Assembly: GCF_000429085.1 (NCBI RefSeq)
Contig: NZ_AUBE01000003.1
Coordinates: 186,001-250,000 of the forward strand
From: Streptomyces flavidovirens DSM 40150
Lineage (GTDB): Bacteria; Actinomycetota; Actinomycetes; Streptomycetales; Streptomycetaceae
Length of the DNA: 64,000 nucleotides
Reading direction: 5' to 3'
How positions within the stretch are numbered: the stretch's first letter is position 1; each line of letters opens with the position of its first letter. Below, in pieces: positions 52,164 through 60,326 of this stretch. The position numbers and the translations under genes are program-made. A model generated the notes under the pieces. That model had not been told where the DNA came from. It saw nothing but the letters and a program-made list of their open reading frames with translations, and did no database searches.

Positions 52164-53237
52164 TCAGAGATCCAGGACCAGGCGGTCTCCGTACGCCCGC
52201 GACACGCAGATGAGCATGGAGTCCGCGCGCTCGGAGTCCGTCAGCAGCTCGTCGCGGTGGTCGATCTCGCCCTCCAGGACGCGCTGTTGGCACGTACCGC
52301 AGAAGCCCTGCTCGCAGGAGTACGAGACGCCCGGAACCTCCGGGCGGACCGCCGCCAGGACGGTGCCGTCGGCCGGGACGCTCACGGTGCGGCCGGTGCG
52401 CCGGAGTTCGACCTCGAAGGCACCGGCGGCGCCGGAGGGGGCGCCCGGCGTGAAGCGCTCCAGGTGGAGGGTGCGGCCGGCGGGGAGGGCCTCGGTGACG
52501 GCGGCCATCAGGGGCTCGGGGCCGCAGCAGTACACGGCCGTGCCTTCGGCCGCGTCCGCGAGGGCGGCCGCCACGTCGGGGCGGCCGGCCTCGTCCTCGG
52601 CGACGATCGTCACCCGCTCCGGCGCGGCCAGCTTCCCGATCTCCTCGACGTACGGCATCGAGGCGCGGCTGCGCCCGCCGTACAGGAGCTTCCAGTCGGC
52701 CCCGGCGGCCTCGGCGGCGCGCAGCATCGGGAGTACGGGCGTGATGCCGATGCCACCCGCGACGAAGAGGTAGGAGGGCGCCTCGGTGAGGGGGAAGCGG
52801 TTGCGGGGGCCTCGGACCTCCACCTCCGCACCCTCGTGGAGCTGTTCGTGCACCTCGCGCGAGCCGCCCCTGCCGTCCTCGATGAGGCGGGTGGCAAGGA
52901 TGTACGTACTCCGGTCGGCCGGGTCGCCGCACAGCGAGTACTGACGTATCAGGCCGGAGGGCAGGACCAGGTCGACGTGCGCGCCGGGCGTCCAGGCGGG
53001 CAGGTCGGCCGTGTCGAGCGCCTCCAGACGCAGTTCGACGACACCCTCGGCCGGCGTGGTGCGGCCGGTGACGAGGAGGCGGAGGGAGGAGGGGGACCGG
53101 GAGGCGCGGGTGCCGGAGACGGGGTTCTCCAGGGCGGGCATCGGCCACAGCGGGGAGCGCGAGATGCGGCGGCGCATCGCCCGCCGCGCCAGCAGGGCGA
53201 CGCCGGCGGCGAGGACGATCGTGCGTACGCGGGGCAT
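52164..53237 (-). CDS. Flavin/NAD(P)H reductase with C-terminal 2Fe-2S domain (PDR/VanB-like)
   Basis: 357 residues. An N-terminal hydrophobic patch (TIVLAAGVALLARRAMRRR) may anchor it to the membrane. A ferredoxin-reductase beta-barrel has the flavin motif RQYSLCGDP, an NAD(P)-binding domain VAGGIGITPVLPML, and a plant-type 2Fe-2S domain with CEQGFCGTC (Cys308, Cys313, Cys316) and Cys344. Electrons would run NAD(P)H to flavin to 2Fe-2S to a partner oxygenase. Its ATG is one base after the upstream PF10118 stop (TGACATG), so the partner is very likely that protein. Confidence 0.93.
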   Translation of the reverse strand: MPRVRTIVLAAGVALLARRAMRRRISRSPLWPMPALENPVSGTRASRSPSSLRLLVTGRTTPAEGVVELRLEALDTADLPAWTPGAHVDLVLPSGLIRQYSLCGDPADRSTYILATRLIEDGRGGSREVHEQLHEGAEVEVRGPRNRFPLTEAPSYLFVAGGIGITPVLPMLRAAEAAGADWKLLYGGRSRASMPYVEEIGKLAAPERVTIVAEDEAGRPDVAAALADAAEGTAVYCCGPEPLMAAVTEALPAGRTLHLERFTPGAPSGAAGAFEVELRRTGRTVSVPADGTVLAAVRPEVPGVSYSCEQGFCGTCQQRVLEGEIDHRDELLTDSERADSMLICVSRAYGDRLVLDL

Positions 53238-53238
53238 G

Positions 53239-54156
53239 TCAGGAACCTCCGGTGGTGGCGGCCGTCCGGCCGGTGGCGGCCGGTGAGTTCGCGAGGTAGG
53301 CCACGGCCTGGGCGGTGCTGGCCTCCTGGGAGGGGTGGTACGTACGGCTGAGATAGCGGGGGACGGAACGGATGATGTCCCCGGTCGCGGGCAGCACGCC
53401 CTGCCGCCCGCTGCGCACGAGGTCCTTGAAGGTGGCCCTGCCTTCGAGGAGGGTCGGGTCGTTCTCCATGAAGAACCGCGAACCGCGCTGCCAGAGGAAG
53501 ACCAGCGCGGTGAAGGCGGTCGCCCAGGTCCGCACCCGCCGCCGGTAGCTGCCGTCGACGTGCATGAACAGTTCGAACGCGACGGAGCGGTGCTCGACCT
53601 CCTCAGCGCCGTGCCAGCGCAGCAGATCGAGCATCGTGGGGTCGGCGCCGCGCCGGTCGAGTTCGTCGGCGTTGAGCACCCAGTCGCCGAGGAAGGCGGT
53701 GTAGTGCTCGATGGCCGCGATGATGGCGACCCGCTCCATCAGCCACCACCTGCGGGCCCTGCCCGGCGGCAGGGTGCGGTCGCCGAGGAGCTTCTCGAAG
53801 AGCCAGTCGACCTGCGCGGTGTACGGCGTCGGGTCGAGCCCGAGCTTCTTCAGGTGCGGCAGTACGTCGTCGTGGGCCTGGGAGTGCATGGCCTCCTGGC
53901 CGATGAATCCGATGACGTCCTCGCGCAGGCGGTCGTCGTGGATGTACGGCAGCACCTGCTTGTAGACGTGCACGAACCAGCGCTCGCCCGCCGGGAGCAG
54001 CAGGTGCAGCACGTTGATGGTGTGCGTGGTGAACGGGTCGCCCGGGACCCAGTGAAGGGGGGTGCCGTCCCACTCGAAGGAGACCTTGCGGGCCTTGAGC
54101 GGCGTCCGCTCGGACGTGATCGCGGCCGGTTCGCGCCCCTGCTGCGTATTAGACAT
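53239..54156 (-). CDS. PF10118 protein, predicted di-iron oxygenase-like (annotated metal-dependent hydrolase)
   Basis: 305 residues, PF10118 family. Metal ligands appear in the order Glu58 (AGERW), Glu88-x-x-His91 (GQEAMH), Glu150 (AIEHY) and Glu186-x-x-His189 (EEVEH). This is the Glu, ExxH, Glu, ExxH set of ferritin-like di-iron carboxylate proteins. It is followed by a hydrophobic C-terminal part that could lie on the membrane. The family is usually called a metal-dependent hydrolase, but the ligand set, together with the coupled flavin/2Fe-2S reductase, points to oxygen chemistry: hydroxylation or desaturation. That activity is an inference. Confidence 0.88.
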   Translation of the reverse strand: MSNTQQGREPAAITSERTPLKARKVSFEWDGTPLHWVPGDPFTTHTINVLHLLLPAGERWFVHVYKQVLPYIHDDRLREDVIGFIGQEAMHSQAHDDVLPHLKKLGLDPTPYTAQVDWLFEKLLGDRTLPPGRARRWWLMERVAIIAAIEHYTAFLGDWVLNADELDRRGADPTMLDLLRWHGAEEVEHRSVAFELFMHVDGSYRRRVRTWATAFTALVFLWQRGSRFFMENDPTLLEGRATFKDLVRSGRQGVLPATGDIIRSVPRYLSRTYHPSQEASTAQAVAYLANSPAATGRTAATTGGS

Positions 54157-54158
54157 GG

Positions 54159-54174
54159 CGTCAATGTACTGACG
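54159..54174. promoter_or_regulatory. Candidate TetR operator at the di-iron operon start
   Basis: CGTCA-atgtac-TGACG, an inverted repeat with 5-bp arms, lies three bases upstream of the first start codon, in a less G+C-rich stretch. Confidence 0.4.
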
Positions 54175-54249
54175 GGTAAGACTTTGGCAACAGGGTCGTG
54201 CGGCGGTTTTCTTGGGGTGCCCGCCATAGCCGCGCCCCACGGACCCAGC

Positions 54250-54273
54250 TCCTCAAACGCCGGAAGGGCCGGA
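54250..54273. repeat. Single arm of the dispersed hairpin repeat
   Basis: TCCTCAAACGCCGGAAGGGC, an isolated arm of the family seen at 6.8 and 45 kb, in the gap between the di-iron operon and the sigma-like gene. Confidence 0.65.
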
Positions 54274-54349
54274 CGGCGCCGCTGAGCGGCTGTGCCCACT
54301 GAGCGGCCTGCCCAGGGGGCGCCTCGCCCGGCCCCCGGCCGACGCCCGC

Positions 54350-56296
54350 CTACCGCAGCACCCCCACCCGCGCCCCGCTCTCCACCCGCCCTTCCAGGTC
54401 CGCCTGCGCGCCCGCCTTCGCCCGTACCGCCAGCAGATTGCCGCGCGCCGTGCCCTGCACACCGCCCGATGTGGTGACCGACGTGAACTGCCCGCTTCCC
54501 GCCGCCAGTACGTACCAGTTCCCGCCCCGCGACTTCCACAGCACGCCCGCCAGCACCCGCGGATCCCGCGCCCCGCACGCCGGCGAGTGCTCGGCGCGCG
54601 CCGCGATCGCACCCGGCGTCCCCTTCTTCGGGGACGGCGCCTGGAACTGGGCGAGCACCCTGCTGCCCGTGCCCCGCCACGTCTCCGCGCGGGTGCAGAG
54701 CCAGGTGGCGGTGCCGTTGCCCTCGGGGAGGGACTGCTGGGCGTACGCCCACGAGTTCACGCTGCGCACACCGTTCGACCGCACCGCGGGCAGCAGGCAC
54801 GCCGTACGGGCCCAGCGCGCCCGCTCCTCCTCGCCGCTCACATCGCGCGGCGCCGACGGCGGGCCCGACGTCAGCCGGGCGGGGGCCAGCTCGCCGAGGT
54901 CGGTCATCAGCCGGGGCCCCGCGTCGTCGCGCAGTTCGAGAGCGTCCCACGCGCGGCAGTCGCGTGCCTGCGCGGGGCTCACGAGCGGGTCCGTCACACC
55001 GTGCCGGGTGCGCTTCAGCGGAGCCGGGACCCCGGCCGGATCGAGCAGGTCCCGTACGGACGCCGTCCGTACCCAAGGAGCCGTCAGATAGCGGACATTG
55101 CCATCGGTACGGCCCACCACCAGCGCGTTCGCCGCCGCCGCGTCCGCGCCGTCCACGCGCGCGAAGTCGAGCGCCGCGCCCGCCGTGCCGTCACGCGGCT
55201 CGGCGTACCGGACGACGCGCAGGCCGTCGTACAGCAGCACCACCCGCGCCTGGTCGACGTCGCCCGCGAAGAGCAGCTGCGGCGGGCCCATCGGGGGACC
55301 CACCGCGGTGGCGGGCGTCGCGGAGGTCTGCACGGAGGGGCCCGGCCTGGCCCAGACGGCGAGGGCACGGCGCAGCAGGGCGTTGTCGTCGGTGAGGTTG
55401 CCACGGGCCGGCCAGACGGAGAAGTCGGTACGGGAGGACCGCTTCCACACCCCGGCGGCGACCCGGACCGTCTTCGACGGGTCGAGCGCGCGCTCGGACG
55501 CCGGGTTACGGGCATACGCCGGCGCGGCCGCACCGTCGGGCCCCCACCCCTCGCCCGGCAGCCCGAGCAGCGCCCCGCACACCACCGCGGCGGCCGCGGC
55601 GGCGAGTGCGGCCTTCGCGTGCTGCCTGCGCCGCATCAGGTCGGTCGGCCTCGCCTGGAGGGAGCACGGGTCGAACTCCCCGGACGCCAGCAACGCCGCC
55701 GCGCTCACCCCGCCCGGCGACTCGACCCCGTCCGCCTCCGCGAGCGCCGCCCGCGGGTCGGCGGCCCCGGCGCCGGCGAGCGCCCGCACCACCTCCTCGT
55801 CCTGCATACGCTCCAGGCCGCGCAGTACGTACGCCGCCCGGCCGGGGCCGCTGAGCACCGAAAGCCGCTGGTCGAGGGCGAGTTCGTCGGCCCCGCCGGA
55901 GCGCGGGAACAGCCGCAGCCCCCATACCTGCGGCAGCAGCGGCGGTAGCTGCGCCCGCTTCGGCCAGGCCTTGCGGCGCAACGGCAGCCCGGCCTCCAGG
56001 GCCTGGCGCAGCACCCGCTGCCGGACATACGCGTAGCCCGGATCGGCCGAGGCGCCGCCGGGGCGGCGCGGCAGCGGGAGGTCGGCGGCGACGCCCGGCG
56101 TGCGGCTGCGCGGGAGCGAGCGCTGAACGAGCGAATGGGCGGTCAGGACGCGGCGGTTGCGGCCGAGACGCGGCGGGAGCACCAGGTACGCCAGCCGCAC
56201 GAGCCGCGGATAGTGTTCGACGAGCGCGGCCTCGGCCTGCTCGACGTCGATGGGGTCGGGGACAGGGCGGCTGTTGACAACATCCTGTGGGCGCAC
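54350..56296 (-). CDS. Sigma-70-like domain fused to a membrane span and large exported domain
   Basis: 648 residues from a GTG at 56296 (a TTG at 56305 is possible; neither has a clear ribosome site). Residues 15-60 (DVEQAEAALVEHYPRLVRLAYLVLP) resemble ECF sigma region 2, and residues 145-180 (LSVLSGPGRAAYVLRGLERMQDEEVVRAL) resemble region 4. One span follows (AKAALAAAAAAVVCGALLGL, about 225-245), then about 400 exported residues with several Cys (WARTACLLPA, TWLCTRAE, HSPACGARD). The protein is unlikely to be a normal sigma factor. It may be a membrane-tethered regulator or a degenerate descendant. It lies 150 bases after the GH89 gene on the same strand. Confidence 0.72.
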   Translation of the reverse strand: MRPQDVVNSRPVPDPIDVEQAEAALVEHYPRLVRLAYLVLPPRLGRNRRVLTAHSLVQRSLPRSRTPGVAADLPLPRRPGGASADPGYAYVRQRVLRQALEAGLPLRRKAWPKRAQLPPLLPQVWGLRLFPRSGGADELALDQRLSVLSGPGRAAYVLRGLERMQDEEVVRALAGAGAADPRAALAEADGVESPGGVSAAALLASGEFDPCSLQARPTDLMRRRQHAKAALAAAAAAVVCGALLGLPGEGWGPDGAAAPAYARNPASERALDPSKTVRVAAGVWKRSSRTDFSVWPARGNLTDDNALLRRALAVWARPGPSVQTSATPATAVGPPMGPPQLLFAGDVDQARVVLLYDGLRVVRYAEPRDGTAGAALDFARVDGADAAAANALVVGRTDGNVRYLTAPWVRTASVRDLLDPAGVPAPLKRTRHGVTDPLVSPAQARDCRAWDALELRDDAGPRLMTDLGELAPARLTSGPPSAPRDVSGEEERARWARTACLLPAVRSNGVRSVNSWAYAQQSLPEGNGTATWLCTRAETWRGTGSRVLAQFQAPSPKKGTPGAIAARAEHSPACGARDPRVLAGVLWKSRGGNWYVLAAGSGQFTSVTTSGGVQGTARGNLLAVRAKAGAQADLEGRVESGARVGVLR

Positions 56297-56455
56297 GTTC
56301 AGCAAAACGAGCGAATGGTCGGATGGTCACCTCACCCGGTGCCCCCTCGCGTGCGCACGCGGCTCACTCCGCGATCAGACGCCCGCGGATGCGCTCGACG
56401 CTCCCGCCGGACACGCCGAGCCCTTCCGCACACGCCCCGGCCCCGCCTCCCGGCC

Positions 56456-59400
56456 TCAGGACGTACTCCACCCACTGAACTCGACCGTCCCCCGGTCCCC
56501 GCTCCCCCCATGCCCCGCGCTCATGAACATCCCCGCGTCCTGGACGTCGGCGGCTCCCGGCACGGCCGCCCTTCCGACCGTTCGCCACGTCGCCCCGCCG
56601 TCCGTCGAGCACGCACCCGTATACGACCCGCCCGCCCGCGAAAGCCGCAGCAGCACCGGTGTCGTGACCCCGGTGACGCGCTGGTAGGTGTCCACGGTGC
56701 CGTCGCCGTTCGTGTCGTACGACAGCACCACACCGTTCGCCGGAGTCACCGCGAGGTTGAGGAAGCCGGGTGACCCCGGCGCCGCCATGCTGTTGCGCAC
56801 CGCGATACCGGCGCGCGCCCACGCCCCCGTCACCTCCTGCGCGTCCACCCGCACAGTGACGCGACCGCCGTCCCGCAGTGCCCCCTCCCGGTACAGCGCG
56901 CCGAACTCCGCTGTGGCCTTCCACAGGTCCTGGCCACCGCCGTTGATCGCGTACCGGGCCAGGACAAGGGCGAGCGCCGGGTCCTGGCCCTTGCCCTCCA
57001 GCTGCCCGAAGACCGCGCCATTGTTCGTGTACGTCCGCCAGCCCTCGGCCGGCGGCCCGGCGACGTACAGGCTGCCCCGCTGGACCGTGGTGACGCGGGC
57101 CTCGCCCTCCGGGCCGTACGCCGTCCTCAGTTCGTAGGGCATCGGCTTCAGCGGGACGGTGAGCGGTCCGGCCGGCGCCTTCGCGCGCCAGGACACGCTC
57201 CCCGAGCCCGCCGCGGGGACCGACGCCAGCGACCCCGGCCCCTCGGGCTCGGCGTCGAGGCCCGTGAGTGTGAAGTCGACGCGGCCGGTCGCCCGCAGGC
57301 CGTTCGCGTTGCGGAAAGCGGCCGTGACCAGCGCCGAACCGCCGGGCGCGACAGCGGCGGGGGCGGCGGTGACCGTGACCGTGCCCTGGTAGGGTGCGCG
57401 GGCCAGCACCTCGTGCACGCGCCGGGCCGTGCGGTACGCGTCGTTCGGCGGGCGCAGGGGATAGACCCTCCGCTCACGCGTCCACGGCTCCTCGACCGCG
57501 TACCAGTCGAAGGACTTCGGGGCGCGGTTCGCCGCCAGCGCGTCCTCCAGCTCCTCCAGGTACGCCTGCCACTGCGGAAGGTGGAAGTCGCCGATGAGGC
57601 CCTGCCAGTCGCGGTTGGCGTAGTTGGCGAGGCGTCCGCCGTCCGCCGTCGGCCGGCCGGCCCACGTCGTGACCAGGACGCGCGCCGTGCGCTCCAGTTG
57701 CTCCGACTCGGCGGGGGAGGACGCCAGGCGCTTCGCGTCCTCGATCCACGGACCCAGCAGGAACGCCCGGTGCGCCCCCGCCATCTCCTCACTCAGCCGC
57801 ATCAGCTTGAGCCAGAGGGCGGACAGGGCGCGGAAGGTGGGCAGGTCCCCGCGCCCGTACGCGGCCCTGAGCTGCGGCAGCAGTTGCCAGGAGCGGTTGG
57901 CGAGCGCCTGGCGGCCCAGGTCGGTCAGGTCGTAGCGGTACGCCTCGGAGCGGCGCAGTGGTTCCCGTACGGCCAGGAGCGCGGCGAAGGCCTTGTCGAA
58001 GTCCGCCGGGTCGAAGGCGGGTGTGTGCGTCGCGTAGTGCGTTCCCGACGCGGCGGACAGGCTGGGGCGGGAGGCGAACACCGAGTCGTGCGGGCGGCCG
58101 TCGCGGCTGGTGATGCGGTACGCCGTCTCGCGCAGCGCGGCGAACGCGGCGCGGGCCTGCGCGTCCCGGCCGCCGTACCGGAGATCGGCGTACTCCTCGA
58201 ACCACTTCTCGCGGTCCACCGCCTCCCGCCGCCATGCCAGCTCCGAGAACAGTTCCAGCGCCGCCGGGTCGCGCTCGGCGGCCTCCGGCATGTACGCGGT
58301 GCCGACGAGAGCGGACCCCGGACGGTCGCGCCATGTGGTGAAACGCTCCGTCCACAGGTGCGTCTTGGCGCCGATCGTCGTACGGCCGCCGAAGTTGGGG
58401 ATGGTCCCGAAGGCGTACGGGGCGCCGCCCCAGTCCTTCTCGCGGTCGGTGACGGTGTCCAGGTCGGACAGGCCGTCGACGACCAGGAGGTGGTTCTTGT
58501 CGAGCGCGTCGAGCAGGTCGCGGCGCGGGTTCCCCTGCCAGCCGAGGATCACCCAGGTGGCGCCGGGGCGGGAGGTCCGCAGGGCCGTCTCGACCGCCCG
58601 GGCGGCCTCGGGGACGGGTACGTCGCCCGGCGAGCCGCCCTCGTGGAGGAGGTCCATCTTGAAGTGGCGGACCGGGCCGAAGAGTTCGTGCTGGTGCCGG
58701 TAGAAGGCGGCGGCGACCTTGCGGAAGGCGGTGGTGCGCGGGTCGAGCCAGTCGGGGCGCCGCAGGCCTGCCCAGTCACCCTGCGGGACGGTGCGGGCGC
58801 CGGGGTTGCGGGCGGCGAAGCCGTCGGGGACGGTGCCGAAGTAACCGGGGAGGACCGGGGCCATACCGAGCTCGCGCAGCCGGTCGGTGATGTGCCGGCC
58901 GAGGGCGGCGCGTTTCGCGATGAGCTCCGGGGAGAGCGGGCCGCCGTACGCGCTCATGTTCTGCAGGAGCCACCACGGCTGGTGGGAGGGCGCGGGCAGC
59001 CAGGTCCGGGCCTCGGTGTCGGAGTAACCGAAGTCCTTGAGGAGGCGGTGGTAGACGGCTTCCTGGCCGGTCGTCACCAGCACCTCGTTGCAGCCGTGCA
59101 GGGCCAGTACGTCGATCATCCGCTCCCAGCGCGGCCAGTCGGCGTACGGCGCGGTGTAGCCGTCGTGGGTGTCGTTGAGCGCGAAGCGGTGCGCGACGGT
59201 GGCCGAGTGTTCCAGAGGTGCGCGGGGCGCGGGCAGTCGCCGGGGGAGGTCGAGCTGGGTGCCCGACCAGGAGATGTGCGCCCCGCAGACGTACTTCAGG
59301 TACCAGTGGACGCCGGTGAGCGCGGCGGCGGGACTCGTGCCCGCGACCTCGATGCGGCCGGTGGTGCCTTCGACACCTTCGACGCCTTCGACCCTGAAAC

Positions 59401-59629
59401 GGTCGTGGCCGCCGCCGCTCTTGAGGGTGGTGAGGCGGAACTGGGCGGCGTGGTCGGGCAGCAGCCGTTCCAGGGCGGCGCGGGCGGGGGCGGTGGCGTC
59501 GGTGGCGGGGCGGGCTCGCTGTGCGGCCATGGCTGTGGTGTGCCCTGGGGTGTGCCCTCCCACCGCGGCTGTGACGCCGAGGGCTCCGGCGGTGCCCAGC
59601 AGCGTACGTCGCGACAGACGGTCGGTCAT
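56456..59629 (-). CDS. Secreted GH89 alpha-N-acetylglucosaminidase
   Basis: 1057 residues with a Tat-type signal (RLSRRTLLGTAGALGVTAAVGG). It is the family of human NAGLU and clostridial AgnC: an N-terminal alpha/beta domain (GRIEVAGTSPAAALTGVHWYLKYVCGAHISWSGTQLDLP), a TIM barrel (RFALNDTHDGYTAPYADWPRWERMIDVLALHGCNEVLVTTGQEAVYHRLLKDFGYSD...) with acidic residues near HFKMDLLHEGGSPGD and VILGWQGNP, a helical domain, then beta-sandwich accessory domains after about residue 770. It removes terminal alpha-linked GlcNAc from glycans. ATG at 59629 with GAGGAGC upstream; a longer in-frame start is not supported. Confidence 0.9.
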   Translation of the reverse strand: MTDRLSRRTLLGTAGALGVTAAVGGHTPGHTTAMAAQRARPATDATAPARAALERLLPDHAAQFRLTTLKSGGGHDRFRVEGVEGVEGTTGRIEVAGTSPAAALTGVHWYLKYVCGAHISWSGTQLDLPRRLPAPRAPLEHSATVAHRFALNDTHDGYTAPYADWPRWERMIDVLALHGCNEVLVTTGQEAVYHRLLKDFGYSDTEARTWLPAPSHQPWWLLQNMSAYGGPLSPELIAKRAALGRHITDRLRELGMAPVLPGYFGTVPDGFAARNPGARTVPQGDWAGLRRPDWLDPRTTAFRKVAAAFYRHQHELFGPVRHFKMDLLHEGGSPGDVPVPEAARAVETALRTSRPGATWVILGWQGNPRRDLLDALDKNHLLVVDGLSDLDTVTDREKDWGGAPYAFGTIPNFGGRTTIGAKTHLWTERFTTWRDRPGSALVGTAYMPEAAERDPAALELFSELAWRREAVDREKWFEEYADLRYGGRDAQARAAFAALRETAYRITSRDGRPHDSVFASRPSLSAASGTHYATHTPAFDPADFDKAFAALLAVREPLRRSEAYRYDLTDLGRQALANRSWQLLPQLRAAYGRGDLPTFRALSALWLKLMRLSEEMAGAHRAFLLGPWIEDAKRLASSPAESEQLERTARVLVTTWAGRPTADGGRLANYANRDWQGLIGDFHLPQWQAYLEELEDALAANRAPKSFDWYAVEEPWTRERRVYPLRPPNDAYRTARRVHEVLARAPYQGTVTVTAAPAAVAPGGSALVTAAFRNANGLRATGRVDFTLTGLDAEPEGPGSLASVPAAGSGSVSWRAKAPAGPLTVPLKPMPYELRTAYGPEGEARVTTVQRGSLYVAGPPAEGWRTYTNNGAVFGQLEGKGQDPALALVLARYAINGGGQDLWKATAEFGALYREGALRDGGRVTVRVDAQEVTGAWARAGIAVRNSMAAPGSPGFLNLAVTPANGVVLSYDTNGDGTVDTYQRVTGVTTPVLLRLSRAGGSYTGACSTDGGATWRTVGRAAVPGAADVQDAGMFMSAGHGGSGDRGTVEFSGWSTS

Positions 59630-59794
59630 CGGGGCGCTCCTCGGTGGGGCGGTGGGATGAGGGGTACGGCGGGACGGTGGACACGACACGGATGTACCGA
59701 GCGCACGTTAATGACGGCGCGGGGGCGCATCAATGGGGCGTGCGATGTGTTCGTATCCACCCCACCGTGTGGCCCAACGGGGCACGATGGGCGG

Positions 59795-60262
59795 ATGCGC
59801 AACCAACGCCGACGTACATCACGTACAGCAAATGTCGCCTCAGCCATAGCCGTTCTCGCCCTGCTCGCCACGGGCTGCGGCGGCTCGGGAGACGACGAGG
59901 AGAAGCCGGTGCCGGAGACGGCGCGGGGCAGCCTGGAGCAGCTCGCGAAGAAGATCGCGTGCGAGCCGAACATCCAGACGGACGCGACGGAGCTGCGTCA
60001 GGCGAACTGCGAGACCGGCGACGGCCGCTACGTGCTGGCCACCTTCGCGACCGACCGCGGACAGCGCGAGTGGATCAACGAGGCCAAGGACTACGGCGGG
60101 GCTTACCTGGTCGGCAGGAAGTGGGTCGCGGTGGGCGACCAGAAGGTGCTGACAGCACTGCGCGGCCGGCTCGGCGGGACGGTGGAGACTTCCTCGCACC
60201 ACTCCGGGGGCAGTGGCGGTGGGGGGAACGAGGAGAAGCACTCCGGTCACCACGGGAGCTGA
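59795..60262 (+). CDS. Small lipoprotein of unknown function
   Basis: 155 residues. Lipoprotein signal with lipobox LATGC (Cys28). The mature part holds two Cys (KIACEPNI, QANCETG), which may form a disulfide, and a His/Ser/Gly-rich tail. It resembles small Streptomyces lipoproteins without assigned function. Divergent from the GH89 gene and separated from the DUF1996 gene by a bidirectional stem-loop. Confidence 0.82.
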   Translation: MRNQRRRTSRTANVASAIAVLALLATGCGGSGDDEEKPVPETARGSLEQLAKKIACEPNIQTDATELRQANCETGDGRYVLATFATDRGQREWINEAKDYGGAYLVGRKWVAVGDQKVLTALRGRLGGTVETSSHHSGGSGGGGNEEKHSGHHGS

Positions 60263-60276
60263 CCGCGCAGGCTGAG

Positions 60277-60304
60277 AGGGCGGCCGGTGGGGGGCGGCCG
60301 CCCT
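60277..60304. terminator. Bidirectional 9-bp stem-loop between convergent genes
   Basis: AGGGCGGCC and GGCCGCCCT flank a 10-base loop in the 64-base gap between the lipoprotein and DUF1996 genes. Confidence 0.75.
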
Positions 60305-60326
60305 GGGGCCTGGCCCTAGACGGGGG

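Noticed and set aside
57413..60262. 949-residue plus-strand frame ending in the lipoprotein
   Set aside because: Only the last 155 residues are real (the lipoprotein); the rest is antisense to GH89 and has no domain.
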